Below, piece by piece: positions 63,484-64,000 of a stretch of 64,000 nt of DNA. Location of the stretch: the NCBI RefSeq assembly GCF_014697575.1, contig NZ_JACJSC010000005.1, forward strand, positions 204,392-268,391. The letters are read 5' to 3'. The DNA is from Planktothrix sp. FACHB-1365 (GTDB taxonomy: Bacteria; Cyanobacteriota; Cyanobacteriia; Cyanobacteriales; Microcoleaceae). Under the pieces are notes generated by a model. It was not told the origin of the DNA. It was given only the letters and a program-made list of their open reading frames with translations, and did not search any database. The translations under genes and the position numbers were made by a program. The first letter of the stretch is position 1, and each line of letters opens with the position of its first letter.

Positions 63484-64000
63484 TCAACCGTCTAAATCAA
63501 TAAAACGTTTAATTTCATTTAATACGTTTTTTCCTTCCTTGTAACGGTAGTTTTTAAATCCCATCACGTTTTTAATGATATGGGAATCACTCAACCCGTC
63601 TTCTAAGGCATCCAGTACATCCTCAAAATGTTCTATAGCTAAAGGTGAGAGTTCATTGTCTGAACTGTTCTGAACCGTTTGAACTGACTTGTTCAGGAGT
63701 TCTGAACTGTTCTGAACTGAGTCTACATTTTCGCTAAAACCCTGATGAACACTATCGTTCAGGAGTTCACTCTCAACAGCTTGTTCTGAACTCAGTGAAC
63801 TACTCCTATCAGCCAGTAAATATTGGGCGATCGCAGTATTCGTGCTTTGAGCTAAATACAAATCACTCGCTAAACTGTGTTTAAATTCAGCTTGTTCACG
63901 TTTATTGATTGCGTCAATTTTGGGTTTTAGTTTACCGAGTTGAGTTGTTAGGTAAAGTGATGAACTACTCGCTAATATCGCGTAAGTAATAGAACTGAAT
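63484..64000 (-). CDS. Unknown element protein, 5' end outside window
   Basis: The frame is open from the window edge to the stop at 63484, at least 171 residues. It is rich in Ser, Asn, Glu and Leu, with repeated units around VQNSSELLN and SVQTVQNSSDN. The C-terminus reads GFKNYRYKEGKNVLNEIKRF. It has no motif that I know. The DNA contains several GAACTGTTC/TGAACTG repeats, which produce the repeated peptide. Start is beyond base 64000. Confidence 0.6.
   Translation of the reverse strand, partial: FSSITYAILASSSSLYLTTQLGKLKPKIDAINKREQAEFKHSLASDLYLAQSTNTAIAQYLLADRSSSLSSEQAVESELLNDSVHQGFSENVDSVQNSSELLNKSVQTVQNSSDNELSPLAIEHFEDVLDALEDGLSDSHIIKNVMGFKNYRYKEGKNVLNEIKRFIDLDG

Overview
The window is chromosomal DNA from a filamentous, non-marine cyanobacterium. 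The evidence is psbA (photosystem II D1), petG, cytochrome cM, an ntcA regulator, a ferrochelatase with a C-terminal chlorophyll a/b-binding-like tail, a cyanobacterial tmRNA, many GCGATCGC (HIP1) octamers, and low-GC coding sequence. The mix of Uma2 and HicB genes, short dispersed palindromes and GAAACC/GGTTTC hairpins resembles Planktothrix or another member of the Oscillatoriales. That placement is an inference, not a proof.

Layout, left to right. 1-9 kb: the 5' part of a putative DNA phosphorothioation-associated methyltransferase (cut by the window edge), PBP2, a metallophosphoesterase, and a response regulator plus hybrid histidine kinase pair with a kinase remnant beside it. 9-19 kb: tRNA-Thr, cytM, petG, a phospholipase D-like protein, about 1 kb of decayed DNA, serS, a WD40 protein, a ferric-reductase-like membrane protein divergent from an OmpR-type two-component system, a DCC-family protein and tmRNA. 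19-24 kb: a methyltransferase, a membrane-anchored NACHT NTPase and a CRISPR array (18 good repeats plus one decayed) with no cas genes in view. 24-43 kb: mostly housekeeping genes (YqgF-like nuclease, DUF3084 protein, ntcA with its own NtcA box, fabI, hisB, a PP2C/VWA pair, FAD oxidoreductase, DUF4126 protein, hemH, clpS, glutamate synthase), with scattered Uma2 and HicB genes and remnants. 43-48.5 kb: an accessory block with a REP-associated tyrosine transposase (RAYT) set between arrays of 83-87 bp units, each unit carrying a 15-mer and its reverse complement. The same block holds a coiled-coil GUN4-domain protein, a His/Ser-rich protein, and a third array split by an 87-bp MITE with a TA target duplication. 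49-54 kb: SRPBCC protein, Zn alcohol dehydrogenase, AI-2E family permease, a WD40 protein and psbA. 54-56.5 kb: a toxin-antitoxin cluster with a truncated UPF0175 protein and two tandem DUF433/PIN-like modules, the second with a decayed toxin. 56.5-59.2 kb: a hydrolase, an anti-sigma-type kinase behind a short overlapping leader ORF, and two small cyanobacterial proteins. 59.2-64 kb: the left end of an integrative element. It starts at a 3' tRNA fragment, followed by a tyrosine recombinase, a primase-helicase of the DUF3854/VirE type and a gene running off the window.

How it fits together: housekeeping genes form a backbone interrupted by selfish or defence-related DNA. The most distinctive part is the RAYT with its repeat arrays, whose palindromes recur around the GUN4 gene pair. 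Other short palindrome families have landed at gene ends, in the last CRISPR spacer, and in frame inside the glutamate synthase gene. Several modules show decay in progress: kinase and Uma2 remnants, a small ORF with an internal stop, and a toxin copy without a standard start.
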